From JABDII01 sp963815325 (GTDB taxonomy: Bacteria > Gemmatimonadota > Gemmatimonadetes > Gemmatimonadales > GWC2-71-9), in the NCBI GenBank assembly GCA_963815325.1, contig CAWFGG010000002.1, positions 186,001 through 250,000 of the forward strand: a DNA stretch of 64,000 nt. The letters are read 5' to 3'. The position numbers and the translations under genes are program-made. Shown piece after piece: positions 24,266 to 32,747 of this stretch; within the stretch, counting starts at the first letter, position 1, and every line of letters starts with the position of its first letter. Below the pieces are notes generated by a model that worked only from the letters and a program-made list of their open reading frames with translations, was not told the DNA's origin and did no database searches.

Positions 24266-26423
24266 CGAAGTACTGGGTGATGGCCTGGAGCTGCGACACC
24301 ACTTCCTGCAACTCGACGATGGCACGCTCCAAATCGACTTGCCCCCGCGAGGCATCGGCGGCTTGTTCGGTGAGCGCTTCGACCTGCGCGCCGGTTTGGC
24401 GGGACACCTGGGCCAGGTGTTCGATGTTCCGCTTGAGCTGCTCGAACGACGTCTCCTGCGCCGCGGCGCCGGCGGCAATGCGGCGGGCGTGCCCGCCCGC
24501 TTCTTCGGTCGATCCGACGATCTCCTCGAGGGCCGCCGCTGCGTCGGCGCTGAGATGCTCGACACCCGCCACGACCGTTTGCCCCCGCTCCATCTGCTCG
24601 GAGATCTCGGCGACTTGCGTGGAGATCGCGCTGAGCAGCGTTGCGGACTCACGCGCCGCCTCGGAACTCTGCCCGGCGAGCTGGCGGACCTCTTCCGCCA
24701 CCACCGCAAATCCCTTCCCTTCCGCGCCGGCACGGGACGCTTCGATTCCCGCGTTGAGGGAGATCAGATTCGTCAGCTCCGCGATTTCGCGGATCGACCC
24801 GATGAACTCGGTAATCCGGCGTGTCACGGCGCCGAGCTCGGCGACCTGGCGGTAACTCTCGCCGACGAAACTGTTGAGTTGCACCAGTCGCTCGATGGCG
24901 TCGCGAATGGTTTCCCGATTGCGCGCCGCCACCTGGGCCGCCATCCCGCTTGCCTCCGACGCCTTGGCACCCTCCACCGCCATCTGCGCTGATGCCTCAG
25001 ACAGGAGTTCGGTGGAGCCGAGTCCCGCTGTGACGAACGCCTCTTCTTCGGCGATGCCGTCGCGTATCGTCGTGGCGGCCCCCGCCAGCGCGCTGGCCGA
25101 TGCCCGAAGCGATTCGGTGATGCCCGCCAGCGCGCGGATCTGCGTGCCGACCTGCCGCACCGTGGAGACCAGCGGCCGGCGGAGCTCGGCGATGTGCATG
25201 GCCGTTGCCACCTGGTTCGCCAGGGTCAGCATCGCGGCCAAGTCGCGCCGGCGGTAGGCGTGGCGCTTGTGGTGTTCGAGCTCGAGGGTCCCGATCACCT
25301 GATCCCCGAAGCGGAGCGGCAGGAACACCAGGCTCTGGGCATCGGGGTGGGGGTGCTGAATGCGCGGGTCCTTTCGGACATCGTGAATGATGATGGTCCT
25401 GGCCTCACGAATCGCTTCATGGCGCAATGCGTCGGTTTCGTGGGGAGGGTCCGTCCGATTGTCGCGTCCAATGGTGGCGCGATACACCAGTTCGGGCGTC
25501 GACTGTTGCAGCCGGTAGACGCGGAAGTCTCCCCAGTCGAGGAGACGCGTGGCCAGTCGCTCGATTTGGTCGAACGAGTCGTGAAGGGTCACGTGGCTGG
25601 CCACAGTGGTTTCCATGAGGTGGACCTTGTTGAGGTCCTCTGCCGCGATCGCCTCCTCCACAATGCGTTTGGTCAGCGCCCCGACCACACCCAACACGAT
25701 GAGCACCGCCACCCAGCCCAAGCGATCGAGTAGGTGATACGCGCCGAGGACGGTTCCGGTGGCCAGGAGAGTCAAGAGGTAGCCGACAATCTCGTAGCGG
25801 AGAATGAGCAACCGCTCCTCGCTCTCGAGCTTGTCGCGGATCAGGAGCGTGAAATAGAAGAGCGCCCGCGAGATGAAGAAGTACATCACGGCCAGCGTGA
25901 AGGCGGCCGGCAGGAAATCGAGCGACAGCCCCGGCATTCCGCTCAGGCGCCACACGACGGCGAAGATGCCGTACGCGGCGACGAAGGCGATGACTTCCCG
26001 GCCGGTATTGATGGCCGCAACCCAGACCGGCTTGCGCAGCAGGAGCCCGTCCGAGACGAGCGCCCCGGCCACAAGGCCAACCACGACGGGACTCGGCCCG
26101 AGAATCAGGCATCCCGCCAGGGTCGCGATGGCGCCCTGCGTGAGGTAGGAGTACTTGCTGAGCCGGACCGGACCAACCCGGAGGAGGGCGACGGCAGCAG
26201 CGGTCACCAGGGTTCCCAGCCAGACCGCTCGCCAACCCTGGTCGAGCAGGAGCGTGGCCGCCACCACGATGCCCCCCGTGCCCATCAGGAAGCGTGCATA
26301 CCACCGCAGGATCAGCGGGATCGGCACCCCATGAGATGACGATGTCTGGTCCGCGCGCGGGGGTCGGGTCCGGCCGCCGCCATGTAGCCGGGGCCTGGCC
26401 GACTCAGATGAAGTAGTCGCCAA
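24252..26423 (-). CDS. Multi-pass membrane GAF-domain methyl-accepting chemotaxis-type transducer
   Basis: Up to 723 aa; start uncertain (TTG 26423 overlaps the HD-GYP gene by 20 bases; a GTG near 26327 is an alternative). About eight transmembrane helices occupy residues 38-255, without a periplasmic ligand domain. A GAF domain follows (about 270-410; LEHHKRHAYRRRDLAAMLTL closes it), then a long coiled-coil MCP signalling domain whose hairpin tip reads AELTNLISLNAGIEASRAGAEG and FAVVAEEVRQLA. No HAMP domain is visible between the membrane part and GAF. No cheA, cheW or cheR lies in this window, so the partner kinase is unknown. It is the third of three linked signalling genes (HEAT, HD-GYP, MCP). 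Confidence 0.82.
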   Translation of the reverse strand: MATTSSESARPRLHGGGRTRPPRADQTSSSHGVPIPLILRWYARFLMGTGGIVVAATLLLDQGWRAVWLGTLVTAAAVALLRVGPVRLSKYSYLTQGAIATLAGCLILGPSPVVVGLVAGALVSDGLLLRKPVWVAAINTGREVIAFVAAYGIFAVVWRLSGMPGLSLDFLPAAFTLAVMYFFISRALFYFTLLIRDKLESEERLLILRYEIVGYLLTLLATGTVLGAYHLLDRLGWVAVLIVLGVVGALTKRIVEEAIAAEDLNKVHLMETTVASHVTLHDSFDQIERLATRLLDWGDFRVYRLQQSTPELVYRATIGRDNRTDPPHETDALRHEAIREARTIIIHDVRKDPRIQHPHPDAQSLVFLPLRFGDQVIGTLELEHHKRHAYRRRDLAAMLTLANQVATAMHIAELRRPLVSTVRQVGTQIRALAGITESLRASASALAGAATTIRDGIAEEEAFVTAGLGSTELLSEASAQMAVEGAKASEASGMAAQVAARNRETIRDAIERLVQLNSFVGESYRQVAELGAVTRRITEFIGSIREIAELTNLISLNAGIEASRAGAEGKGFAVVAEEVRQLAGQSSEAARESATLLSAISTQVAEISEQMERGQTVVAGVEHLSADAAAALEEIVGSTEEAGGHARRIAAGAAAQETSFEQLKRNIEHLAQVSRQTGAQVEALTEQAADASRGQVDLERAIVELQEVVSQLQAITQYFDVER

Positions 26424-27888
26424 CGGTGAGGCCGTATCGATCCGGGTTGGTGACCTTGACGATGGAGCGGCTGAAATTCCCGTCGGGCTGGCGGTCTGAC
26501 AGATCGACGGTCATGCCGGGTGAAGGCAGCGGCGTCCCTTGGTCGTTGATGACTACGCACACGGTCGGACGGTTCAGGTACTTCGGGTCCTGGGCTGCGC
26601 CCGCGACAATGGCCACTTCGAAGGTGTCGAGGATGACGCAGGTACCGACGGGATAGACGCCCAGCAAGTTGATGAGCGCCTTGACCAGAACCATCTCGTA
26701 GCCCCGGCGAGGGTTGGTCCACATCTCCCGGAGCACTTCGTCGGGCTCGATGGGCACGGTCTGATACGACCGCCGCGTCGTCGCCGCGTCGAAACCGTCG
26801 GCCACCGACACCAGCCGGGAGTAAATGCCCGTCTGCCGCGGCCTGATGACCTTGGGGTAGCCGCTCAGGTCCTTCTTCATGTGATGTTCGTGCGCCACCA
26901 GGATCGAGCGGTAGGGAGTCTCCTCGTAGGCCCGCAATTCGAACAACGCGAGGGCTCCCATCCAGGGGTGACCCTGCATGAGCTGCCACTCGTCCTCGTC
27001 GAGGCCGCCGGTCTTGTTGAGCACCTCCAACGGAATTCGCGCCTTCCCCACATCGTGCATCAGGGCGGCCAGGCCGAGATCGTAGAGCTGGTGCTTCGTC
27101 AGGCCGAGCTTCCGGCCCAACGCGATCGAGAAGATGCAGACGTTGACGGAATGGGTGAAGGTGTATTCGTCGTAGTCCCGCAGCGTGGTGAGCCCCAGCA
27201 GCGAGGTCTCGTTGTTCAATACCTGGTCCACCATCATCTGCACCGCCCGCTTCACCTTCTTGAGGCTGGCGGCCCGGCCCATGCGGACGCTATTGACGAC
27301 GTCCTTGGTGACCGATACGCCGTGCGAATAGGTCCGCTTGGCGATTTCCCGTGCGAGTTGTTGCTCGTCGAACTCGTGGCGCTCGCTTCTCGGCTCGACG
27401 TCGATCGCCTTCACCCCGCCTGCCGCCGCCCGCTCCATGAGTTCCTTCTGCAGCAACTCGCTCGGATCTTCCCGGCTCGAAAGACTGAGCATGAGGCTCA
27501 AGAAGACTTGCCACTCGCGCCGCTCGATGCCCGGGCGGATCCACAGCGTGCCGATATCGAGGCTCCGCAAGAGCGACAGGATCTGGCTGAAGGAGGCATA
27601 GTTGTCCAACTCCAGCCTGAGCCGGGTCCCGTTCACAAAGAGGAAATCTCCCGCCATGCGGATTTCGATTTCCTCCTCGCGGGCCAGCAGGCCGTTGGTC
27701 GCCTCGAGGAGATCGTTCAGTGCTTTTTGAACGGTCGCATTCTCGAGCGGATACAACTTGAGGCTTCGAAGCGCGGTGTAGAGCGCGAACAGAAGCCCGC
27801 GGCCCGCCTGCCGCAGGAACCCTTCGCCGCCGCCGACCGCGGCGTCCTCTCGGCCCTGGTTGGGGCCCGGCACGTGGGAAGAACTCAC
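26404..27888 (-). CDS. HD-GYP domain protein (probable cyclic-di-GMP phosphodiesterase)
   Basis: About 494 aa from GTG 27888, which overlaps the HEAT-gene stop (GTGA); an open extension upstream lies within that gene. The N-terminal half (about 20-200) is a helical region of unknown type with no transmembrane segment. The HD-GYP core (about 235-410) has YTFTHSVNVCIFSIALG, LMHDVGKARIP (HD), HPWMGALAL, AHEHHMKKDLSGYPKV (HH and GYP), and SVADGFDAATTRRSY. A small C-terminal domain (about 410-494) resembles beta-rich tails seen after HD-GYP in related proteins. Retention of the HD and GYP residues supports cyclic-di-GMP hydrolysis; direct regulation by its HEAT neighbour is only inferred from coupling. 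Confidence 0.84.
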   Translation of the reverse strand: MSSSHVPGPNQGREDAAVGGGEGFLRQAGRGLLFALYTALRSLKLYPLENATVQKALNDLLEATNGLLAREEEIEIRMAGDFLFVNGTRLRLELDNYASFSQILSLLRSLDIGTLWIRPGIERREWQVFLSLMLSLSSREDPSELLQKELMERAAAGGVKAIDVEPRSERHEFDEQQLAREIAKRTYSHGVSVTKDVVNSVRMGRAASLKKVKRAVQMMVDQVLNNETSLLGLTTLRDYDEYTFTHSVNVCIFSIALGRKLGLTKHQLYDLGLAALMHDVGKARIPLEVLNKTGGLDEDEWQLMQGHPWMGALALFELRAYEETPYRSILVAHEHHMKKDLSGYPKVIRPRQTGIYSRLVSVADGFDAATTRRSYQTVPIEPDEVLREMWTNPRRGYEMVLVKALINLLGVYPVGTCVILDTFEVAIVAGAAQDPKYLNRPTVCVVINDQGTPLPSPGMTVDLSDRQPDGNFSRSIVKVTNPDRYGLTVGDYFI

Positions 27889-29579
27889 GACCGAGCCGCC
27901 CGCAGCGCCGCACCGACCGCGTTCTTCACTTGCCGGTCCCGATCGTCTTGCACGCGCTCGAGAATCGCCCGGGCCTCCGGAGTGCCCACCTTCCCAAGCC
28001 CCAACGCAGCGCACATGCGCACCTCGGAGCTGCGCTTGCGCCGGAAGATGCCGCGCACGCGGAGCATACCGCCCAGCGGCTTGACCGCCGCGGCGCCTGC
28101 AATCGAGCCGTAGGCCTCGAAGAACGCCCGCTTCTCATTGAAGTCCATTGACTTGTGGCCCCGGCGAAGAACCACTTGCTCGATGCGCGGCAAGGCGCCC
28201 TTATACCCCCGTTCCCCGGCCAGGCGGACCGCGGCCATGCGCACCGTCCGATCGCTGTCGCTCAACGCCGGCTCGAGTTTGCCCATGGCCGACGGGGAGC
28301 CAACGGCCCCCAGAGCCTCGACCGCGGCAAACCGAATGTCCGAGCTGTCGTGCTCCAATGCGGCGGCCAGGCCGGCCACGGCGGGCTCGACCTTGAGGCG
28401 TCCCGCGAGCGCGATTGCAGACGGCAGCGCCGCGCTGTCGTGGTCCTGCAGCAATCGGACGACTTCGGAGGGGTGGCGCTCGGCGATACGGCCCGCCGCG
28501 TCGGACACCAGGCGTCGCATGGGTGCCAAACTGAACTTCGGTAACCAGACGAACAGCGTCTCGAGGGCTTGGGGCTGCAATTCTTGGAGAATCTCATTGA
28601 CATCCGCCTCGCGAGGCGGCGTGGCTGCCTCGTCCAGCGACTGGAGCAACTGGGAGACGACCGTGGGCTGACTCAGCTGCGCGTCGAATACCGCAAGGCG
28701 CTGGCGGAATCCGTCATCGACTCGCTCTGCGAGTGTTCGAGTCTCGCGCAACACGGCGGCGCACGCCTTGAACTCGCCGGCGTTCAACATGTTCGGGAAG
28801 AGGCCATCGAGAATCCCGATGATCTCCTCCCGGACCTCCGCATCGTCCTGCTGCTCGAACACATCGAACAGCGCGTTGAACGCGCTGCTCCTGAGGTCGC
28901 GCTGGTATTCGCGCTCGACTTCCTGTCGCACGAAGTCGATCTCTCGCTCGTCCAGGAAGTAGGGCGTCGAATCGAACTCCTCGAGGTCCACCACGCCCGG
29001 CCGCGCACTCGGAGCCACCTCGTGGACATCGCGGCGGACTTCGTCCTGAAGCCCTTCCTGCGCACTCGCGGTGAGGCCCGAGGCGGCGGGCTCCATCCCC
29101 TCGAGCCCTTCCAAGAGATCGGTGAACCGATACGTCAGGAACTGGTAGTCTTGTTCCCAGAGAATCGTCCGGAGGTCGTCGGCCGCGTCGGGCGGGAGGA
29201 GGCGAACCTGGTTGACGGTCTGGAGGAACCGAATGATCTCTTCGTCCTGGATGCCCGGCTTGAACGTCAGGATCCGCATGCCGTCCTTGTAGAGCTGCCA
29301 CGCGAGACTATCGCTCTTGCTCATCTCCTGATAAACCAGCATTCCCTCCCACACGAAGTCCGTCTCGGCCACCGTGAGCACCAGCTCGTCGGTGGCCGCC
29401 CACACGGGGCGGAAGGCCGCGCGTACGTTGGCCACCGCCTTGTGGTAGACGGGGTTGTTGGGGAGGTACATCTGGAACGCCCGTTGGCTCCGCACCAGCG
29501 TGCGGATGAGCTCCTGCACCTGGGTGTCAGGCAGGATCATTCCCGAGTCGGTTCCGTTCGTCAGTGTGTCTTCACTCAC
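27885..29579 (-). CDS. HEAT-repeat protein
   Basis: About 564 aa from GTG 29579 (ATG 29540 is an alternative). The N-terminal part (about 15-200) starts ELIRTLVRSQRAFQMYLPNN and has mixed helices; related N-terminal wording (YTALRSLKLYPLENATVQKA) appears in the HD-GYP protein downstream, so the two may share a homologous module. The C-terminal half (about 340-560) has HEAT-type helical repeats, such as PAVAGLAAALEHDSSDIRFAAVEALGAVG and KLEPALSDSDRTVRMAAVRLAGERG. No signal peptide or catalytic motif is seen. Probable cytosolic scaffold; first gene of an eight-gene minus-strand unit and divergent from lexA. Confidence 0.75.
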   Translation of the reverse strand: MSEDTLTNGTDSGMILPDTQVQELIRTLVRSQRAFQMYLPNNPVYHKAVANVRAAFRPVWAATDELVLTVAETDFVWEGMLVYQEMSKSDSLAWQLYKDGMRILTFKPGIQDEEIIRFLQTVNQVRLLPPDAADDLRTILWEQDYQFLTYRFTDLLEGLEGMEPAASGLTASAQEGLQDEVRRDVHEVAPSARPGVVDLEEFDSTPYFLDEREIDFVRQEVEREYQRDLRSSAFNALFDVFEQQDDAEVREEIIGILDGLFPNMLNAGEFKACAAVLRETRTLAERVDDGFRQRLAVFDAQLSQPTVVSQLLQSLDEAATPPREADVNEILQELQPQALETLFVWLPKFSLAPMRRLVSDAAGRIAERHPSEVVRLLQDHDSAALPSAIALAGRLKVEPAVAGLAAALEHDSSDIRFAAVEALGAVGSPSAMGKLEPALSDSDRTVRMAAVRLAGERGYKGALPRIEQVVLRRGHKSMDFNEKRAFFEAYGSIAGAAAVKPLGGMLRVRGIFRRKRSSEVRMCAALGLGKVGTPEARAILERVQDDRDRQVKNAVGAALRAARS

Positions 29580-29720
29580 CGAGAAGCGACCTAAGGGATT
29601 CCAGAGGTTGGGGAGGTGGGGAACCGGCCGGCACCCCAAGCGAGGTATCGCACTAAGTTATGCGCTAGGGCCTCCTTCGGCCACTCCACGACCCGGACAA
29701 GCGCGACACCGACTCTTGCC

Positions 29721-29735
29721 GTTCGGGTATCCTTC
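29721..29735 (+). promoter_or_regulatory. Candidate LexA operator 1 (GTTC-N7-CTTC)
   Basis: Direct-repeat box GTTC, seven bases, CTTC, 50 bases before the lexA start. It resembles the GTTC-N7-GTTC operators described for LexA in alphaproteobacteria and some other groups. It is closely repeated 26 bases further on, and a TAGATT (-10-like) lies between the two. Function is an inference from location and repetition. Confidence 0.4.
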
Positions 29736-29746
29736 GGGTAGATTCT

Positions 29747-29761
29747 ATTCGGGATCCTTTC
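29747..29761 (+). promoter_or_regulatory. Candidate LexA operator 2 (ATTC-N7-TTTC)
   Basis: Second copy with the same 11-base periodicity between TTC triplets: ATTC, GGGATCC, TTTC. The core TTCGGG(T)ATCC is nearly identical to copy 1, giving two tandem direct repeats just upstream of lexA, consistent with autoregulation. Confidence 0.4.
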
Positions 29762-29784
29762 GGTACACCATTGTGGGGGAAGCC

Positions 29785-30393
29785 ATGTCGCTCACGCGCC
29801 GGCAGCGGGAAATCCTTTCCTACCTCCAGGAGTACATCGTCGACCGGGGATACGCCCCGAGTTTCGAGGAGATCGCGGGTCGATTCGGGTTCCAGTCGCT
29901 CGCGACCGTTCACGAACATCTGTCGAACCTCGAGCGCAAGGGCTACATCACCCGCCAATACAATGAAAGTCGCTCGATCGAGCTCCTCCCTCCCAGGGGC
30001 ACGGCGCCGGCCACCGAGGTGCCCTTGTTGGGTCGCGTCGCCGCGGGCACACCCATCGAATCGCTGATGCACGAGGAGTTGATCGCCGTGCCGGATGAGA
30101 TGCTGCCGCGCCGCGGTCCCAACTACGCCCTGCAAGTGCGGGGTAACTCAATGATCGACGAGCACATCCTGGATGGTGACTACGTCGTCGTGCATGGGAA
30201 GCAAACGGCGGAAAATGGCGAGATGGTCATCGCGCTGGTCCACGGCAACGAGGCGACCGTCAAGAAGTTCTACCGGGAACCGGGCGGGTGGATCCGGCTC
30301 CAGCCCGCCAACCCCACGGTGGCGCCCCTCAGGTACCAGGAGCAGGACGTCCTGATCCAGGGGCAAGTAGTCGGCGTCATCCGCAAGTACTGA
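29785..30393 (+). CDS. lexA: SOS response repressor LexA
   Basis: Transcriptional repressor and self-cleaving protease, 202 aa from ATG 29785 preceded by GTGGGGGAAG. N-terminal winged helix: LTRRQREILSYLQEYI and SFEEIAGRFGFQSLATVHEHLSNLERKGYI. Cleavage site is the Ala-Gly in GRVAAGTPIE (about residue 90). Catalytic Ser in RGNSMIDEHILDGDYV and Lys in GNEATVKKFYRE complete the peptidase. The recognition helix (ATVHEHLSNL) departs from the E. coli type, in keeping with a different operator. Divergent from the HEAT-repeat gene; followed by a strong intrinsic terminator. Confidence 0.95.
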   Translation: MSLTRRQREILSYLQEYIVDRGYAPSFEEIAGRFGFQSLATVHEHLSNLERKGYITRQYNESRSIELLPPRGTAPATEVPLLGRVAAGTPIESLMHEELIAVPDEMLPRRGPNYALQVRGNSMIDEHILDGDYVVVHGKQTAENGEMVIALVHGNEATVKKFYREPGGWIRLQPANPTVAPLRYQEQDVLIQGQVVGVIRKY

Positions 30394-30415
30394 ACGGCCG
30401 AGTCCCCGCCGTCGG

Positions 30416-30442
30416 AAAGGCCCGCAACAGCGGGCCTTTTTT
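30416..30442 (+). terminator. Rho-independent terminator after lexA
   Basis: AAAGGCCCGC, loop AACA, GCGGGCCTTT continuing into a run of six T. Ten-base-pair stem with U tract: a textbook intrinsic terminator 22 bases after the lexA stop. Confidence 0.92.
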
Positions 30443-30504
30443 CAATGATGACAAGAGGTTGCGCAACTTGCTCCGGGCAGCGGACCGGCACTAAGTTTCC
30501 GCCG

Positions 30505-31296
30505 ATGAGCCGGACCTTTCTCGCCGTGCTGCACTATGCCGGCGGCGCCTTCCTCGGCTGGCAACGGCAGCCGGCAGGGCGAACGGTCCAAGCCGAGGTC
30601 GAACGGGTTCTCGAGGAGCTGTGCGGCACCCGAATCGTGGCCCACGCGGCCGGGCGAACCGACGCGGGCGTTCATGCGACGGGCATGGGCGTGAGTTTCA
30701 CGGTGCCGGCCAAGTGGACCCCTGAGGCCCTGCACCGAGCGCTGAATGCCCTGCTGGCCCCGGATTGCTGGGCCGCATCGGTGCATTCGATGCGTCCGGG
30801 GTTCCATGCGCGGAAGAGCGCCCAAGAGCGACAGTACCGCTACATCATCGGTACCGATCCGGCCTCCCGCTCGCCGTTTCGACGCCCGTACGAATGGGCC
30901 TTGGCGAGGCCTCTCGACCTGGAGGCCCTCCGAGCTGGGGCCGGCCCCATTGTCGGGGAGCACGATTTCAGCGCGTTCGCAGCCAAGGGCACACCGCGAC
31001 CGCATTATCGCTGCCACGTCCGGGTCGCAACGTGGGCCGCCCGCGACGACCAGCCCGGCGTGAGGTTGGACATCGCCGCCAACCGTTTCCTGCATCACAT
31101 GGTGCGGATGCTGGTCGGCACGATGGTGGATATCGGGTTGGGACGGCGCGTGGTGGCCGACATGGAGCGCCTGCTCGAGAGCGGCCACAACCAAGACACG
31201 AGCCCGCCCGCGCCGCCCGAGGGGCTCTATTTCGTGCGCGCCGACTACGCGGACGACTGGTTTCACCGGCAGGACGAGGTGCCATGTTCCGAGTGA
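30505..31296 (+). CDS. truA: tRNA pseudouridine(38-40) synthase
   Basis: Isomerises U38, U39 and U40 in the tRNA anticodon arm. 263 aa from ATG 30505; an upstream in-frame ATG (30445) lies too close to the lexA terminator. The catalytic Asp is in the signature AGRTDAGVHATG, with GWQRQPAGRTVQAEVE near the N-terminus, RQYRYIIG in the middle and FLHHMVRMLVGTM near the C-terminus. First gene of the long plus-strand unit running into the purine genes. Confidence 0.95.
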   Translation: MSRTFLAVLHYAGGAFLGWQRQPAGRTVQAEVERVLEELCGTRIVAHAAGRTDAGVHATGMGVSFTVPAKWTPEALHRALNALLAPDCWAASVHSMRPGFHARKSAQERQYRYIIGTDPASRSPFRRPYEWALARPLDLEALRAGAGPIVGEHDFSAFAAKGTPRPHYRCHVRVATWAARDDQPGVRLDIAANRFLHHMVRMLVGTMVDIGLGRRVVADMERLLESGHNQDTSPPAPPEGLYFVRADYADDWFHRQDEVPCSE

Positions 31297-31322
31297 GCCG
31301 AACACCGACAATGGGGCGAGCG

Positions 31323-32747
31323 ATGCCCACCGCGCGGTGGGCATTGGCGGTCCTGGCCGGTCTCCTCGTCGCGACCGGCTGCGGTGAGCGTCCCGCCGGC
31401 CGGCAGGCCGCGCTCGCGGGCGCCACGCTCCAAGTCGCGACCGAGCGCCCAGCAGCTCAGGGATCGATCGCCTCGAGCCGGCGCACGGCCATTGTCGATG
31501 CCGTCGCGCGGGTCGGCCCGGCGGTCGTGTCGATCAACGTGACCTCGCGACGCCGGGTCCAGCGTTCGCCGTGGGATTTGTTTTTCGTGCCGCAGCTCGG
31601 AGAACGACGCGTCCGGAGCAGCGGGACGGGGTTCGTCATCCAACCGGACGGCGTGGTCATCACCAATCAGCACGTGGTGGCCGGGGCCGACTCGATCGTG
31701 GTCATGCTGAGCGACGGGGCCGAGGCGACGGCGACACTGGTCGGCGAGGATCCCATCACGGATATCGCCGTCCTCAAGATCGACCGCCAGGACTTGCCGG
31801 TGGCGCCGTTGGGCCGGAGCACCGACCTCATGATCGGCGAATGGGTCGTCGCCTTGGGCAATCCGTACGGCTACCTGCTCGGCAATGCCGAACCGACCGT
31901 CACCGCCGGAGTGGTCAGCGCAACGGGGCGGAACATCGTGCCGAGCGGAGACCAGCCCGGGCTCTACCTGGACATGATCCAGACCGACGCGGCCATCAAT
32001 CCGGGCAACTCGGGCGGCCCGCTCAGCAACGCCCTGGGCGAAGTGGTCGGCGTCAATTCCTCGATCTTCAGTCCGACCGGCAGTTCGATCGGCCTCGGCT
32101 TTGCCATTCCGGTGGAGCGGGCGGTGCGGGTGGCCCAGCAGCTGCTGCGCAGCGGCTCCGTGCGACGAGCGTGGACCGGTCTCGACGTCGCCGGGGCTGA
32201 TGCGATGCGTGATTGGAAAGCCCAGGGCGGCGTGTCTGTCATCTCCGTCGCGGCAGGGGGTCCCGCTGGGCAGGTCGGGATCAAGCCGGGCGACGTTCTG
32301 ACGGAGGCCAACGGCCGGCAGCTGCGGAATTTCCTCGACTGGGAAGCGGTCAAGCTCGACCTGCTCGTCGGGGACACCGTGCACGTGACCCTGGGCTCGG
32401 CCGGCCGCAGTCAGGAACGCCGCATCGTGACCGCCGACTTGCCCACCGTCACCGCCGAACGCGTGACGGTCTTGCGCGACCTCCAGCTCATCACCGTGGA
32501 CCCCGCCATCCAGTCGGAGCGCGGCCTCGAGAGCAGCGAAGGCGCGCTCATCGTGCGCATTTCCCCCGCGGTGGCGCGAGCAACGGGATTGCAGGAGGGA
32601 GATGTCATCCTGGGCATGGACCGGACCCGCATCCGGCGAGCTGAGCACGTCGGCGAGTTTCTGAACTCGCTCCGTTCGCGCCAACAGTTCCGCGTGTACT
32701 TCGAGCGCCGCGGGCGGGTCATCTTCACCGACCTGGTATTCCAGTGA
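31323..32747 (+). CDS. HtrA/DegP-type periplasmic serine protease, lipoprotein
   Basis: Envelope protein-quality-control protease, about 474 aa from ATG 31323, which has GGGGCGAG upstream; ATG 31284 and 31311 are alternatives. The signal ends in a lipobox (LVATGC, Cys about residue 19). Trypsin-fold triad: His in ITNQHVVAG, Asp in DPITDIAVLKID, Ser in NPGNSGGPLSN. Two PDZ domains follow: one around GGVSVISVAAGGPAGQVGIKPGD and a second around GALIVRISPAVARATGLQEGD. The layout matches DegP/DegQ in having two PDZ domains. The stop overlaps the purB GTG (GTGA). Confidence 0.92.
   Translation: MPTARWALAVLAGLLVATGCGERPAGRQAALAGATLQVATERPAAQGSIASSRRTAIVDAVARVGPAVVSINVTSRRRVQRSPWDLFFVPQLGERRVRSSGTGFVIQPDGVVITNQHVVAGADSIVVMLSDGAEATATLVGEDPITDIAVLKIDRQDLPVAPLGRSTDLMIGEWVVALGNPYGYLLGNAEPTVTAGVVSATGRNIVPSGDQPGLYLDMIQTDAAINPGNSGGPLSNALGEVVGVNSSIFSPTGSSIGLGFAIPVERAVRVAQQLLRSGSVRRAWTGLDVAGADAMRDWKAQGGVSVISVAAGGPAGQVGIKPGDVLTEANGRQLRNFLDWEAVKLDLLVGDTVHVTLGSAGRSQERRIVTADLPTVTAERVTVLRDLQLITVDPAIQSERGLESSEGALIVRISPAVARATGLQEGDVILGMDRTRIRRAEHVGEFLNSLRSRQQFRVYFERRGRVIFTDLVFQ

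Noticed and set aside
24252..26423. A chemotaxis operon
   Set aside because: Only an MCP-type protein is present; no cheA, cheW, cheB, cheR or cheY in the window.
26539..28113. A 524-codon plus-strand open frame
   Set aside because: Antisense to the HD-GYP and HEAT genes; no ribosome site or family motif.
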